Shown piece after piece: positions 17,634 to 26,233 of a DNA stretch of 64,000 nucleotides. The notes below the pieces were generated by a model that saw only the letters and a program-made list of their open reading frames with translations, was not told where the DNA came from and ran no database searches. This DNA is from Acidobacteriaceae bacterium (GTDB taxonomy: Bacteria > Acidobacteriota > Terriglobia > Terriglobales > Acidobacteriaceae), in contig PMWW01000179.1 in NCBI GenBank assembly GCA_003165795.1, positions 25,619 to 89,618 on the forward strand. The letters are read 5' to 3'. Within the stretch, counting starts at the first letter, position 1. The number at the start of each line of letters is the position of its first letter. Position numbers and translations under genes: made by a program.

Positions 17634-20600
17634 TGCGCGGCAGCCTCGGACGGATGCTCCGTCCAATCTTCTCTTGCTTGAGTGGAGGTTAAGCGCTCCG
17701 CGGCTGGGAAGGGGATTCCGTCGCGGAAGCTGACGTACTTGCCAGAAATGGCCGCGACGCGCTCGCCCGGAACAATAATGCCCACGAGGTTGAGCGGATC
17801 GGCAGCCGAGATTGTCACGGTATCGCCAGCTACGGCGAGGTTGCGCATCGCACGTAATGACTCTACGGCCTCGGGCAACGCGAACTGCTCACCCAGAAAT
17901 CCGCTGACAAACCGGCCGCCGCGCACCTCGCCGCGATCTTCGAGACGGCGGAAGGCGATCAGCAACTCACGCCACTTGGGCATATTGGATTCGCGCGCCA
18001 ACATCTCGCGAAAGACCACGCCGTAACGCCGCAGCAGCATCCAGCAAGTGGCCTCGGCAACCTTGCTGCGATCGCATCCCTCCGCGGGATAGAGCAGCGA
18101 CCAGCGTCCCGGCGTATGTCGAGGTCTGGGCGCCTTGCCCGAGCCCGGTCCCAAGCGGCGTTTGGGGTTGATCAGCGAGCGCAGATTGTCGAAGCCGTCG
18201 GCCGTCACCATTCCCGCGGCAACCAACTCCCAGAGCGCAGTTTCGATCTCTGCTTTCAGCTTGCCGGTGCCGCGTACGATGTCGGCAAAGAACGACGCGC
18301 CCCGGCGCCGCAAGTATTCCAGCACGGCTCGCGCGCCCTCGCTGAGCACCCGCTCAAAGCCTTGCTCATCCTCGAGGCGCGGCTGCATCCAGTCGCACTC
18401 TTCGCGGACAAAGAACGTGATGGGCGCAACGCTGGTGGGAACAACCCGGCGCCGGCCTTCGTGCGAATCCTCCAACGTAGCCGGATGCGGCGACAGCCTT
18501 CCCCAGCCCACGGCTCCCGTCAGGCAAAGCTGGTCGAGTGCGGCCGGATCGTAGTTGTTGATCCGCGAAGCCAGCACCTGTTTCTCCCAGGCATTGGCAG
18601 GAATTTCGAAACCTTGCAACTGTCGCACGGCTTCCAGCAGGCCGCGCTCGCCACTCAATTGCGACTGCGGAGCTACGTGCTGCCAGCGCAGCAGCCAGCG
18701 CATGAACTGCGCCGCCGTGACCGGCTCGACCTGCTTGCGCAGCGTCGCAACCGTGAGGTGGTGAATGCGCGCCAGCAAACGCCGCTCGCACCACTCGACC
18801 GCATCTAAACCGCCCGGTAGTCGTTCTTCTGGGTCCGGGTGCCCTGTCCAAGCTTCCTTTGCTTGGGCGGAGACGTTCGCCTGAAATCCCGTAAAATTTC
18901 CGCGCAAGATCGAGCCCGACGCCTCCATTCGCAGGAGAGCTTTTCCCACGTCGGCGGCAGGCAATCCCAACCAGTATGACAGCGCAGCCGCGGTCACCGG
19001 ACCACAGTGCATCATCCAACCCGTCACCATGGCGAGCACGGCATCGTCGCGCGAACCGGTGTTGGACGGCAGCTCGGGCGGCGTTACCTCAAACTGTCCC
19101 TCGGGAAAGATCAGTGCAAAATCTTTCGCCCGCTCGGAGGCGACGAAATAGTGGCGCTCGTTGGTGCCGCCGGCTAAAGCCGGCTCTGAAGTAGAAAGTT
19201 GGCTAGACGCAGCGCTGAAGCGCTGCTCTACCCGTACGTATGACCCACCCAAAACGGAACCAGAGGGCTGTTCCGGCTCGCTGCTCGTCGCTAGGTCCAA
19301 TTGCACGCTGGCCCGCACCGCACGCCAGCCTTCCATTAGTTCGGCGACAAAGGGAAACCAGCTTGCGATCGCCTGCTGCCAGTCGGCATCGGCAATTTCC
19401 TCGGGAAGCGCAACCAGGGTTTGCAGCGTATCGTGCAACTCGTCGCTGTCGCGAACATCGGGTCGCGCCTCTTCGCGCACGCGAGCAATGGCTTGCTGGT
19501 CCAGCCTGCCAACCTCATTGAGCACCGCCTCGGGCAACATGCGGCGCATTTGGACGGCGCGGGCCCGGCGCTCTTCCAAGGGAGCGTCATCGAGAAAGGC
19601 ATACGGATTCGCGTTCAGGATCTCGTGGGAGAACTGTGATGGTACCGGCGTATCCACCGCAAGACAGCGAATTGCGCCGCTGCCGATTCCCTCTAGAACG
19701 CGCCGCAGTCCGTCGATGTCCATCGCCTCGGTCAGGACGTCTTTCATCACCTCCTGTACCAGGGGGTGATCGGGAATCTTGATGTCGCCCTCAATGTTTT
19801 CCTGGCACGCGGCCACGTCAGGAAAGACCGACGCCAGAAGGTCATCGCTGCGGATACGCTGGATCTGCGGCGGAACTTTCTTGCCACCCATGAAGCGCAG
19901 CAGCGCCAGCGACCGGTTGGCATCCCATCGCCAGCGGGTGGCGAAGATGGGTGATGCCAGCGCCGCCTGTTCCAGGATTGCCTGGACAGTTTCTGTCTGC
20001 AGATAATGAAAGACGTCGCCGAGCGGGAAACTGTGCTGCTCGCTGAGGGCAATGTTCAGTCCGTTGTCAGTTGCCGCAGCCTGCAACTCAAAATTGAAGG
20101 AGCGGCAGAATCGCTTGCGCAGCGCCAGCCCCCAAGCCTTGTTCACGCGACCGCCGAAGGGCGCGTGGATGATGAGCTGCATCCCGCCGCCTTCGTCGAA
20201 AAAGCGCTCGGCGATGATGGTCTGCGTCGTGGGCACATCGCCCAGCACGGCACGCCCGGTCACCACATACTCGATTGCCTGCTCGGCGCCGGCATCGTCC
20301 AGCCCGCATTCCGCTTTCAGCCAGGCAACCGCGTTCTGCACTTCGGGACTGGATTCGAGGCCGCGCAAACGGGCCTTGGGCCGGGCGGGAGGCGTGCCGC
20401 CGCTTGAAGCCGGCACAGAAAACGGCAGAGATGCCTTTGACGCGGAGCTAGAGCTTCGCTCTACCGCAACCTCGGCGCTAACTTCAGGATTCGCCGGCAC
20501 CGGCAACGGCGCGGTGTTGGGCAGCAGCTCGCTGATGCGCTGCCGCACCTCTGCCACGTGCAGCGACAGCTCGTCGGTACGTGCCGGAGCTTCGCCGCGC

Positions 20601-22300
20601 CAGAATGGAATCGTCGGCGGCGCGCCGTGAGCATCTTCTACCACCAAGCGTCCGGAGTTGGATTCGACCCGCCGGATGCGCCACGATGTGTTGCCCAGCA
20701 GCATAATGTCGCCGGCATTGCTCTCAACCGCAAAGTCTTCATCGACCGTGCCGATGACGATCTCTTCCGGCTGCGCCAGTACGGTAAATAGCGCGGTCTC
20801 GGGAATTGCGCCGCCGCTGGTGATGGCCGCCAGCCGCGCTCCGCGCCGTGCCCGCAGGCGCCGGTTCACCATGTCGCGAAACAGATACGCCCCATAGCGT
20901 CCGCGCTTGGCAGCAATCCCCTGCGAAAGCATTTCCAAAATGCTGTCATACTCCTCGCGCTTCAGATCGCGATACGGATAGGCGCGGCGCACGCACTCGA
21001 ACAGCGCGTCTTCATCCCAATCCTCGCAGCTGCACATGGCAACGATCTGCTGCGCCAGAATGTCGAGCGGAGAAGCGGGAATCTGGATGCGATCAAGATC
21101 TCCCTGGCGAATGGCCCGCACGGCGGCCGCGCACTCCACCAGGTCATCGCGCGTGGTGGCGAAGAGACGTCCCTTCGGGACCGCTCCCCGCCAGTGACCG
21201 GAGCGTCCCACGCGCTGCAGAGTAACCGCAATGGAGCGCGGGGAGTTGATCTGGCAGACCAGGTCGACTGTACCAATATCAATTCCCAACTCAAGCGACG
21301 CCGTCGCTACCAACAAGCGAATCTCGCCATTCTTCAGCTTGCGTTCGGCGTTCAGCCGTAGCTTGCGGGCCAAGCTGCCATGATGCGCCGCAACCAAGTC
21401 CTCGCCGATGCGTTCGCCTAAATGCAGCGTCACCCGCTCCGCCAGTCGCCGCGTGTTGACGAAGACCAGAGTCGAGCGATGCTGCATTGCTAATTCGGCA
21501 ATGCGATCGTAGATCTCTCCCCACATCTCGTTGGTAGCGATGGGGCCGAGTTCAGAGGCCGGCACTTCCACCGCCAGATCAAGCTCGCGCCGATGACCGA
21601 TATTCACCACCGCCGGAGCTGGACGTCCCGCGCCAGTGAGGAAGTGAGCGATCTCCTGGATCGGCTTTTGCGTGGCCGACAGTCCGATGCGCGTTGGGCG
21701 ATTGGCTAACAGGTCCAGGCGCTCCAGCGAGAGCGTGAGATGCGCGCCGCGCTTGTCGTCGGCGACAGCGTGGATCTCGTCGACGATCACCGTCTCAACA
21801 TGGCTCAGGATGGCACGGCTGCTATTGGCGGTCAGCAGGATGTAAAGCGACTCAGGCGTGGTGACCAGAATGTGCGGCGGACGCTTCAGCATCGCGCGCC
21901 GCTCTTTCATTAGAGTATCGCCGGTGCGTACAGCAGTACGAATCTCGGGCATCAACATGCCGCGCTCGGCAGCCAGCGCCAGAATCTCGCCCAGCGGGCT
22001 GTCGAGGTTCTTCTGAATATCGTTGCCTAGCGCCTTCAGCGGCGACACGTAGAGGACTTCGGTGCAGTCGCGCAGCGAGCCGTCCAGCGCTTTGCGAACG
22101 AGACGGTCAATGCAAATGAGGAATGCAGCAAGTGTTTTACCCGAACCAGTGGGAGCCGAGATCAGCGTAGTGCGACCCGCCAGAATCTCAGGCCAGCCTT
22201 GCTCCTGCGGCTCGGTCGGCGTGCCAAAGCGTCCGATGAACCATTCGCCAACCAGCGGATGCGCCCAGGCCAGTGCGACGGGAATCTCCCCAACAGGCAT
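17630..22300 (-). CDS. lhr: Lhr-type ATP-dependent helicase (full length)
   Basis: A 1556-residue superfamily 2 helicase, close to E. coli Lhr (1538). Walker A is SAPTGSGKT (48-56), the DEIH box is at 174-177, SAT appears in LSATQKP and motif VI is QRVGRSGH. A winged-helix and Lhr-specific beta domain follow, and a long C-terminal half corresponds to the Lhr-CTD region. Family members are 3'-5' translocases linked to DNA repair. Two linkers (about residues 612-636 and 1023-1045) are encoded by REP-like palindromes inserted in frame. The downstream DUF5522 gene overlaps its stop. Confidence 0.93.
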   Translation of the reverse strand: MPVGEIPVALAWAHPLVGEWFIGRFGTPTEPQEQGWPEILAGRTTLISAPTGSGKTLAAFLICIDRLVRKALDGSLRDCTEVLYVSPLKALGNDIQKNLDSPLGEILALAAERGMLMPEIRTAVRTGDTLMKERRAMLKRPPHILVTTPESLYILLTANSSRAILSHVETVIVDEIHAVADDKRGAHLTLSLERLDLLANRPTRIGLSATQKPIQEIAHFLTGAGRPAPAVVNIGHRRELDLAVEVPASELGPIATNEMWGEIYDRIAELAMQHRSTLVFVNTRRLAERVTLHLGERIGEDLVAAHHGSLARKLRLNAERKLKNGEIRLLVATASLELGIDIGTVDLVCQINSPRSIAVTLQRVGRSGHWRGAVPKGRLFATTRDDLVECAAAVRAIRQGDLDRIQIPASPLDILAQQIVAMCSCEDWDEDALFECVRRAYPYRDLKREEYDSILEMLSQGIAAKRGRYGAYLFRDMVNRRLRARRGARLAAITSGGAIPETALFTVLAQPEEIVIGTVDEDFAVESNAGDIMLLGNTSWRIRRVESNSGRLVVEDAHGAPPTIPFWRGEAPARTDELSLHVAEVRQRISELLPNTAPLPVPANPEVSAEVAVERSSSSASKASLPFSVPASSGGTPPARPKARLRGLESSPEVQNAVAWLKAECGLDDAGAEQAIEYVVTGRAVLGDVPTTQTIIAERFFDEGGGMQLIIHAPFGGRVNKAWGLALRKRFCRSFNFELQAAATDNGLNIALSEQHSFPLGDVFHYLQTETVQAILEQAALASPIFATRWRWDANRSLALLRFMGGKKVPPQIQRIRSDDLLASVFPDVAACQENIEGDIKIPDHPLVQEVMKDVLTEAMDIDGLRRVLEGIGSGAIRCLAVDTPVPSQFSHEILNANPYAFLDDAPLEERRARAVQMRRMLPEAVLNEVGRLDQQAIARVREEARPDVRDSDELHDTLQTLVALPEEIADADWQQAIASWFPFVAELMEGWRAVRASVQLDLATSSEPEQPSGSVLGGSYVRVEQRFSAASSQLSTSEPALAGGTNERHYFVASERAKDFALIFPEGQFEVTPPELPSNTGSRDDAVLAMVTGWMMHCGPVTAAALSYWLGLPAADVGKALLRMEASGSILRGNFTGFQANVSAQAKEAWTGHPDPEERLPGGLDAVEWCERRLLARIHHLTVATLRKQVEPVTAAQFMRWLLRWQHVAPQSQLSGERGLLEAVRQLQGFEIPANAWEKQVLASRINNYDPAALDQLCLTGAVGWGRLSPHPATLEDSHEGRRRVVPTSVAPITFFVREECDWMQPRLEDEQGFERVLSEGARAVLEYLRRRGASFFADIVRGTGKLKAEIETALWELVAAGMVTADGFDNLRSLINPKRRLGPGSGKAPRPRHTPGRWSLLYPAEGCDRSKVAEATCWMLLRRYGVVFREMLARESNMPKWRELLIAFRRLEDRGEVRGGRFVSGFLGEQFALPEAVESLRAMRNLAVAGDTVTISAADPLNLVGIIVPGERVAAISGKYVSFRDGIPFPAAERLTSTQAREDWTEHPSEAAAQ
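19168..19233. repeat. REP-like palindrome pair inside lhr
   Basis: Two hairpins lie in frame within the coding region: GCCGGCT-AA-AGCCGGC (19168-19183) and CAGCGCT-GA-AGCGCTG (19210-19225), followed by CTCTACCC. They encode a low-complexity linker (RVEQRFSAASSQLSTSEPALAG). The same pattern occurs in noncoding spacers of this window. Confidence 0.75.
20396..20465. repeat. Second REP-like element inside lhr
   Basis: GCCGCCGCTTGAAGCCGGC (20396-20414) and the imperfect hairpin GCGGAGCT-AG-AGCTTCGC (20442-20459) followed by TCTACC. The element encodes the Ser/Ala/Pro-rich linker VERSSSSASKASLPFSVPAS between the helicase core and the C-terminal half. Confidence 0.65.
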
Positions 22301-22383
22301 CCGGCTATTTTAGCAGATATTCGCTAATTGTTCGCTTGCACATTGCCTTTCGCTGCTGACAGGGCGGCGGTAGACCGACGTCG

Positions 22384-22638
22384 TCAAGAATGGAAGTCAT
22401 TCCGGCGCCGGTAGGTGAGTACCGTGATCCCGATCGACAGCAACATGGGAGGGACCATCAGGACCAGGATTCCGCTGCGCAGCGCCTGAATGAAGCGCGC
22501 CGTTGAGGCGGCGGCCTGAGTGTAGCAAAGTGGGCAGCCTTGGGCGAGAAGGGTATGTGGGCCGAACAGCAATACCAGCGCGGCCATGGCGAGAACACAC
22601 GGTCGCAGCCGCCGCGGAATTTCACGCTTACTTCTCAT
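22384..22638 (-). CDS. Small exported membrane protein with CPLCY motif, end of cox operon
   Basis: An 84-residue protein with a basic N terminus and signal-like helix (to about residue 33). The conserved-looking GCPLCYTQAAAST (34-46), holding a CxxC pair, follows. A C-terminal helix (about 56-75) ends in the basic tail RRRN. Its ATG overlaps the stop of the subunit IV gene (ATGA), making it the last cistron of the oxidase operon. The CxxC would lie on the periplasmic side. A role in oxidase assembly or copper/redox handling is inferred from position only; I know no assigned function. Confidence 0.7.
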   Translation of the reverse strand: MRSKREIPRRLRPCVLAMAALVLLFGPHTLLAQGCPLCYTQAAASTARFIQALRSGILVLMVPPMLLSIGITVLTYRRRNDFHS

Positions 22639-23000
22639 TGCGAAGGCCCCGTCCGATAGCCTGGCGAACGATCGTTTGGCGGAGCGTCTCTTTCCATCCG
22701 ATAACTGTCCGGCCAGCTAGATTGCATGATCGTCAGCACCAACAGGGTAACGATCGCGATCCAGGTGACGAATGGTCGATTCTCCGCACCCAGACGCATG
22801 AAGAATACCACCATCAAGCCGGCTTCAAGAATCGCCAACGCGAACATGCGGAAAAGCGCCGCGGTCACATTGACCTGCTGATAAGCGATGGCGAACTGAA
22901 GGCCGGCAAGCACCAGTATGCCGAAATAGACCAGCAGATATTTTCCGGGATTTCCACCATACGGCGCACCGCGATCATCCTGCCGATTTGTCAGAACCAC
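22635..23000 (-). CDS. Cytochrome c oxidase subunit IV (prokaryotic type)
   Basis: A 121-residue membrane protein with three hydrophobic helices (about 21-40, 47-68, 76-95) and the family-like pattern YFGILVLAGLQFAIAY / FALAILEAGLMVVFFMRL / TWIAIVTLLVLTIMQSSW. This matches the prokaryotic COX IV family (PF03626), an accessory subunit that stabilises the oxidase. Start is GTG at 23000 with GGAGGGG five bases upstream. It sits between subunit III and the CPLCY protein, overlapping the latter by four bases. Confidence 0.82.
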   Translation of the reverse strand: MVLTNRQDDRGAPYGGNPGKYLLVYFGILVLAGLQFAIAYQQVNVTAALFRMFALAILEAGLMVVFFMRLGAENRPFVTWIAIVTLLVLTIMQSSWPDSYRMERDAPPNDRSPGYRTGPSQ

Positions 23001-23024
23001 TTTCGCCCCTCCGTTCGCACCCGG

Positions 23025-23654
23025 CTACTTCGATACATTCAGCAGATAAACCAACGGCACGACGAACATCCAGACCAGATTCACGAAGTGCCAATAGAGT
23101 CCGGTGATTTCGACGTCGCCGGCATCGCACCGTCCGCCTCTGCAGCGTAGCCCGACCACGATGAGAACAACGATTCCTGCCATGACGTGGATCAGGTGCA
23201 ATCCCGTAATGGTGAAGAATGACGCGCCAAACAACGCGTTGCCCCACGGGTTACGGGACAGCCGCACTCCTTCATCGATCAAGTCCATCCACTCGTGAAC
23301 ATGCAAGAGCACGAAAATTGACCCTCCGGCCGCCGTGAGCATGGTCCATCGATAAGCCGCGTCCTGGTCTCCCATCTTGGCGGCGCGAACTCCCAGGGCC
23401 ATGGTCAAGCTGCTGGTGACGAGGATGAAGGTCATCACCATAGTGTTAACAACCGTGGGGAAAAACTTGAACGGCGTGGGCCAGTTGAGGGAGCCGTTGC
23501 GTAAGAAACCGTATGCTACGAGACACGTGGCGAAGGTGGCAGCGTCGGCGATAAGGAAGAGCCACATCGCCAATTTCTTGCTTGGCATGGCAAACGGCGA
23601 CGATCTCTCCGGCACAGAGAGATGCGTTCCCATCGTCAAGTCCGATTGGCTCAC
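23025..23654 (-). CDS. coxC: Cytochrome c oxidase subunit III (second copy)
   Basis: A 209-residue protein with about five helices: KKLAMWLFLIADAATFATCL, MVMTFILVTSSLTMALG, TMLTAAGGSIFVLLHVHEW, GASFFTITGLHLIHVMAG and WHFVNLVWMFVVPLVYLL. The GLHLIHV and YWHFVNLVW motifs are those of the heme-copper oxidase subunit III family. The start is GTG at 23654 behind a strong GGGAGG. It lies 22 bp after a related but more divergent subunit III-like gene, in the inner-membrane terminal oxidase operon. Confidence 0.9.
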   Translation of the reverse strand: MSQSDLTMGTHLSVPERSSPFAMPSKKLAMWLFLIADAATFATCLVAYGFLRNGSLNWPTPFKFFPTVVNTMVMTFILVTSSLTMALGVRAAKMGDQDAAYRWTMLTAAGGSIFVLLHVHEWMDLIDEGVRLSRNPWGNALFGASFFTITGLHLIHVMAGIVVLIVVGLRCRGGRCDAGDVEITGLYWHFVNLVWMFVVPLVYLLNVSK

Positions 23655-23676
23655 GACGCCTCCCGCTCGTGCCTCG

Positions 23677-24351
23677 TCAGATTCGCGTCCATAGTAAGAA
23701 CAACAAATAAACCCAAAGTAAGTCCATAAAATGCCAATAGTAGGAAACCGTACTTACAGTGCTCAGTCGTAGAGTGGGAACAGGCCTGCTGAAACGCCAG
23801 ACTACTACCATCAACCCCGCAAGTCCCCCCAGCACATGAATAGCGTGAATCGCGGTAAACAGATAAAAGAACGAGCTACTGGGGCTGGTCGCCAGGTATA
23901 GCCCCTCCGACCTCAGCTTGAGCCAGGCCGCATATTGGCCGACGACGAACAACCAGCCGAGTCCCAGAGTCACATACAGCCAAAGCAACGGAATCGCGCA
24001 GCGCGGCTGCAATCCGCGAGCCAGCCATCGAACCCGTTGGCGTGCAAGCTCCAGGGTGACGCTGCTGGTCAGCAATATAGCGGTGTTGAGGTAGAGCACC
24101 GAGGGCAAGGCAAAATGCCGCCAGTCGGTCGACGATCCCTGGCGAACCACCATGGCGCTGGTGAAAGCAGCGAAGGTCATGGTAATTGCCGCCAGCCCGA
24201 CCCAGATGCCGGTTCTCGAAGCTGGCGAGCGGTCCTCGACGGCCCGCCAGCTTCCGCTTTCTGATGTCACATTGCCGTGTCCGCCGAAGTCAGCTTGAGC
24301 TGGGTATCGAGCGGAGTCGGGTTGCTGGCGTTCGTGAACCGTGGTCGTCAT
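23677..24351 (-). CDS. Cytochrome c oxidase subunit III-like protein (first copy)
   Basis: A 224-residue membrane protein with a polar N terminus of about 45 residues, then five helices. AIHAIHVLGGLAGLMVVVW and YYWHFMDLLWVYLLFLLW are subunit III hallmarks. It aligns in general plan with the following gene but differs in sequence. The ATG at 24351 gives a conventional start 46 bp after coxA; a GTG at 24411 would overlap the end of coxA and cannot be excluded. It may be a diverged paralogue that pairs with the other subunit III. Confidence 0.82.
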   Translation of the reverse strand: MTTTVHERQQPDSARYPAQADFGGHGNVTSESGSWRAVEDRSPASRTGIWVGLAAITMTFAAFTSAMVVRQGSSTDWRHFALPSVLYLNTAILLTSSVTLELARQRVRWLARGLQPRCAIPLLWLYVTLGLGWLFVVGQYAAWLKLRSEGLYLATSPSSSFFYLFTAIHAIHVLGGLAGLMVVVWRFSRPVPTLRLSTVSTVSYYWHFMDLLWVYLLFLLWTRI

Positions 24352-24397
24352 AAATGAGCTACTGCCTTCGCCGCCGGCCCCAGGTAATCCGGAGCAC

Positions 24398-26182
24398 TTA
24401 CTTTTCGCCACGAACCGAGTTGATCGACGCCGGCGAATCCTGCATCACGTAATCGTTGGTCGCACCTTCGATGTCGTATTGATACGGATCGTGGTACACG
24501 ACGGGGAGCTTGCCTGCGAAATTATCAAACGGCGGAGGCGACGGAATCGACCACTCCAACGACGTGCCTTCCCAGGGATTCTGCGGCGCCAGTTCGCCCC
24601 AGAAGCGGCTATGGATCAGGTTGTACAGAAAGATCAGTTGCGCCGCACCTGTGATCAGAGCAGCGATAGTGATGAATTTGTGCACCGGCATCAGCGGCGC
24701 CATGAAGTCGTCGACGAAAGCCTGGTAGCGGCGCACATTTCCTGCCATTCCCAGATAATGAAATGGCATGAAGATGCAATAGGCGCCTACAAAGGTAAAC
24801 CAGAAATGGACCTTCCCTAATGTCTCGTTCATCATCCTTCCGGTTACCTTGGGAAACCAAAAGTAGGTTCCGGCAAAGATTCCGAACAGTGCGGCAACTG
24901 CCATCACCAAATGGAAGTGGCCGACGACGAAGTAGGTGGCATGCAGCATGATATCGAGCGAGGGCTGCGCCAAGAAAAAGCCAGTGATACCGCCGCTGAC
25001 GAACATGGAGATGAAGCCCAGAGCGAAGAGCGAAGCGGTGTTAATACGCAGCTTCGAACCGTAGAGACTGCCGATCCAGATCAGCACCATGATCGTGGAC
25101 GGAATAGTAATCGCCAGCGTGGGCAAGGAAAACGCGATTGACGAGTACGGATTCATCCCGCTGACGAACATGTGATGTCCATAAACCATGTAGCTGAGAA
25201 ACGCGATTGCGACCATCGAATAGATAATCGCTTTGTGGCTGAGCAGCGGCCGGCGCATGTTGGTGATCAAGACGTGAGAGACAATGCCCATGGCGGGCAC
25301 GATCGCAATGTAAACCTCCGGGTGCCCGAAGAACCAGAACAGGTGCTGCCACAGTAGGGTCGATCCGCCCGCGTGCGGCTGCAACTGATCGTTGACGACC
25401 AGGTTGGAGGGTACGAAGAAGCTGGTTCCGGCGACGTGGTCCAGGACCAGCAGGATGCAAGCCGGCATCAAGACCGCGAACGCTGTCAGGCTGATGCAGG
25501 CAGTGATAAACCATGCCCACACGGTGAGTGGAAGGCGCATGAGGCCCATGCCCTGGCAGCGCATATCCAGCGTGGCCGAGATGAAATTCAACGTGCCTAA
25601 CAACTGCCCCACGCAGAAGATGGCAATCGAAACCGCCCACAGGACCTGGCCGGTCCCTTGTCCCGGCCCGGCAACCTCGCCCAGCGCACTTAGTGGGGCG
25701 TACGCCGTCCAACCGGATAGAGGTGGCCCCTGGGGCACGAAAAACGCGGCGATGGCCACCAGGAATGCGCCGAAGGTCACCCAGAACGACAGCATGTTGA
25801 GGCGCGGAAACGGCATGTCCTCGGCGCCCACTTGGATGGGCAGGAAATAATTGCCGAAACCCGCCAGCGGCGCGGTGGTCAGCACGAAGAAGACCATGAT
25901 GGTCCCATGCATGGTCATCAGTTGCAGGTAGTACTCTGGAGTGAGGACACCACCCGGCGCGCCGTTCTTGGAGAGTAGCTGCATTCCAGGAATAGCTGCG
26001 GCCGGCCACGCCAGGTGGATCCTCATGATCCAGGAAAGCACCATCCCGATAAATACCGCCGCCAACGCGAGGCCATAATACTGCTCGCCGATGACCTTGT
26101 GGTCAGTGCTGAAGATGTACTTCCGGATGAAGCCGGTCGGCGGAACGCGGTGGCGAGCCGCGTGGGCGGACTTATCGTGCAT
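24398..26182 (-). CDS. coxA: Cytochrome c oxidase subunit I
   Basis: Catalytic heme-copper subunit (594 residues, about twelve helices) that reduces O2 to water and pumps protons. Ligand motifs are complete: TMHGTIM (low-spin heme His), FFGHPEVY (CuB His with the cross-linked Tyr and the D-channel Glu), YGHHMFVSGM (two CuB His) and VGHFHLV (heme a3 and heme a His). GHPEVY points to the A1 type. The ATG at 26182 has GAGGG six bases upstream. Gene order coxB-coxA-III-III-IV is that of a caa3/aa3-type operon. Confidence 0.97.
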   Translation of the reverse strand: MHDKSAHAARHRVPPTGFIRKYIFSTDHKVIGEQYYGLALAAVFIGMVLSWIMRIHLAWPAAAIPGMQLLSKNGAPGGVLTPEYYLQLMTMHGTIMVFFVLTTAPLAGFGNYFLPIQVGAEDMPFPRLNMLSFWVTFGAFLVAIAAFFVPQGPPLSGWTAYAPLSALGEVAGPGQGTGQVLWAVSIAIFCVGQLLGTLNFISATLDMRCQGMGLMRLPLTVWAWFITACISLTAFAVLMPACILLVLDHVAGTSFFVPSNLVVNDQLQPHAGGSTLLWQHLFWFFGHPEVYIAIVPAMGIVSHVLITNMRRPLLSHKAIIYSMVAIAFLSYMVYGHHMFVSGMNPYSSIAFSLPTLAITIPSTIMVLIWIGSLYGSKLRINTASLFALGFISMFVSGGITGFFLAQPSLDIMLHATYFVVGHFHLVMAVAALFGIFAGTYFWFPKVTGRMMNETLGKVHFWFTFVGAYCIFMPFHYLGMAGNVRRYQAFVDDFMAPLMPVHKFITIAALITGAAQLIFLYNLIHSRFWGELAPQNPWEGTSLEWSIPSPPPFDNFAGKLPVVYHDPYQYDIEGATNDYVMQDSPASINSVRGEK

Positions 26183-26233
26183 TGCGGACCCTCTGAACTC
26201 AACTTTACAGACTTAGCGGAGCGGCACTGTGCG

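Noticed and set aside
17682-20630. Long plus-strand open frames opposite lhr
   Set aside because: They are antisense shadows in a GC-rich gene, full of Arg/Ser/Pro; the minus-strand lhr explains the region.
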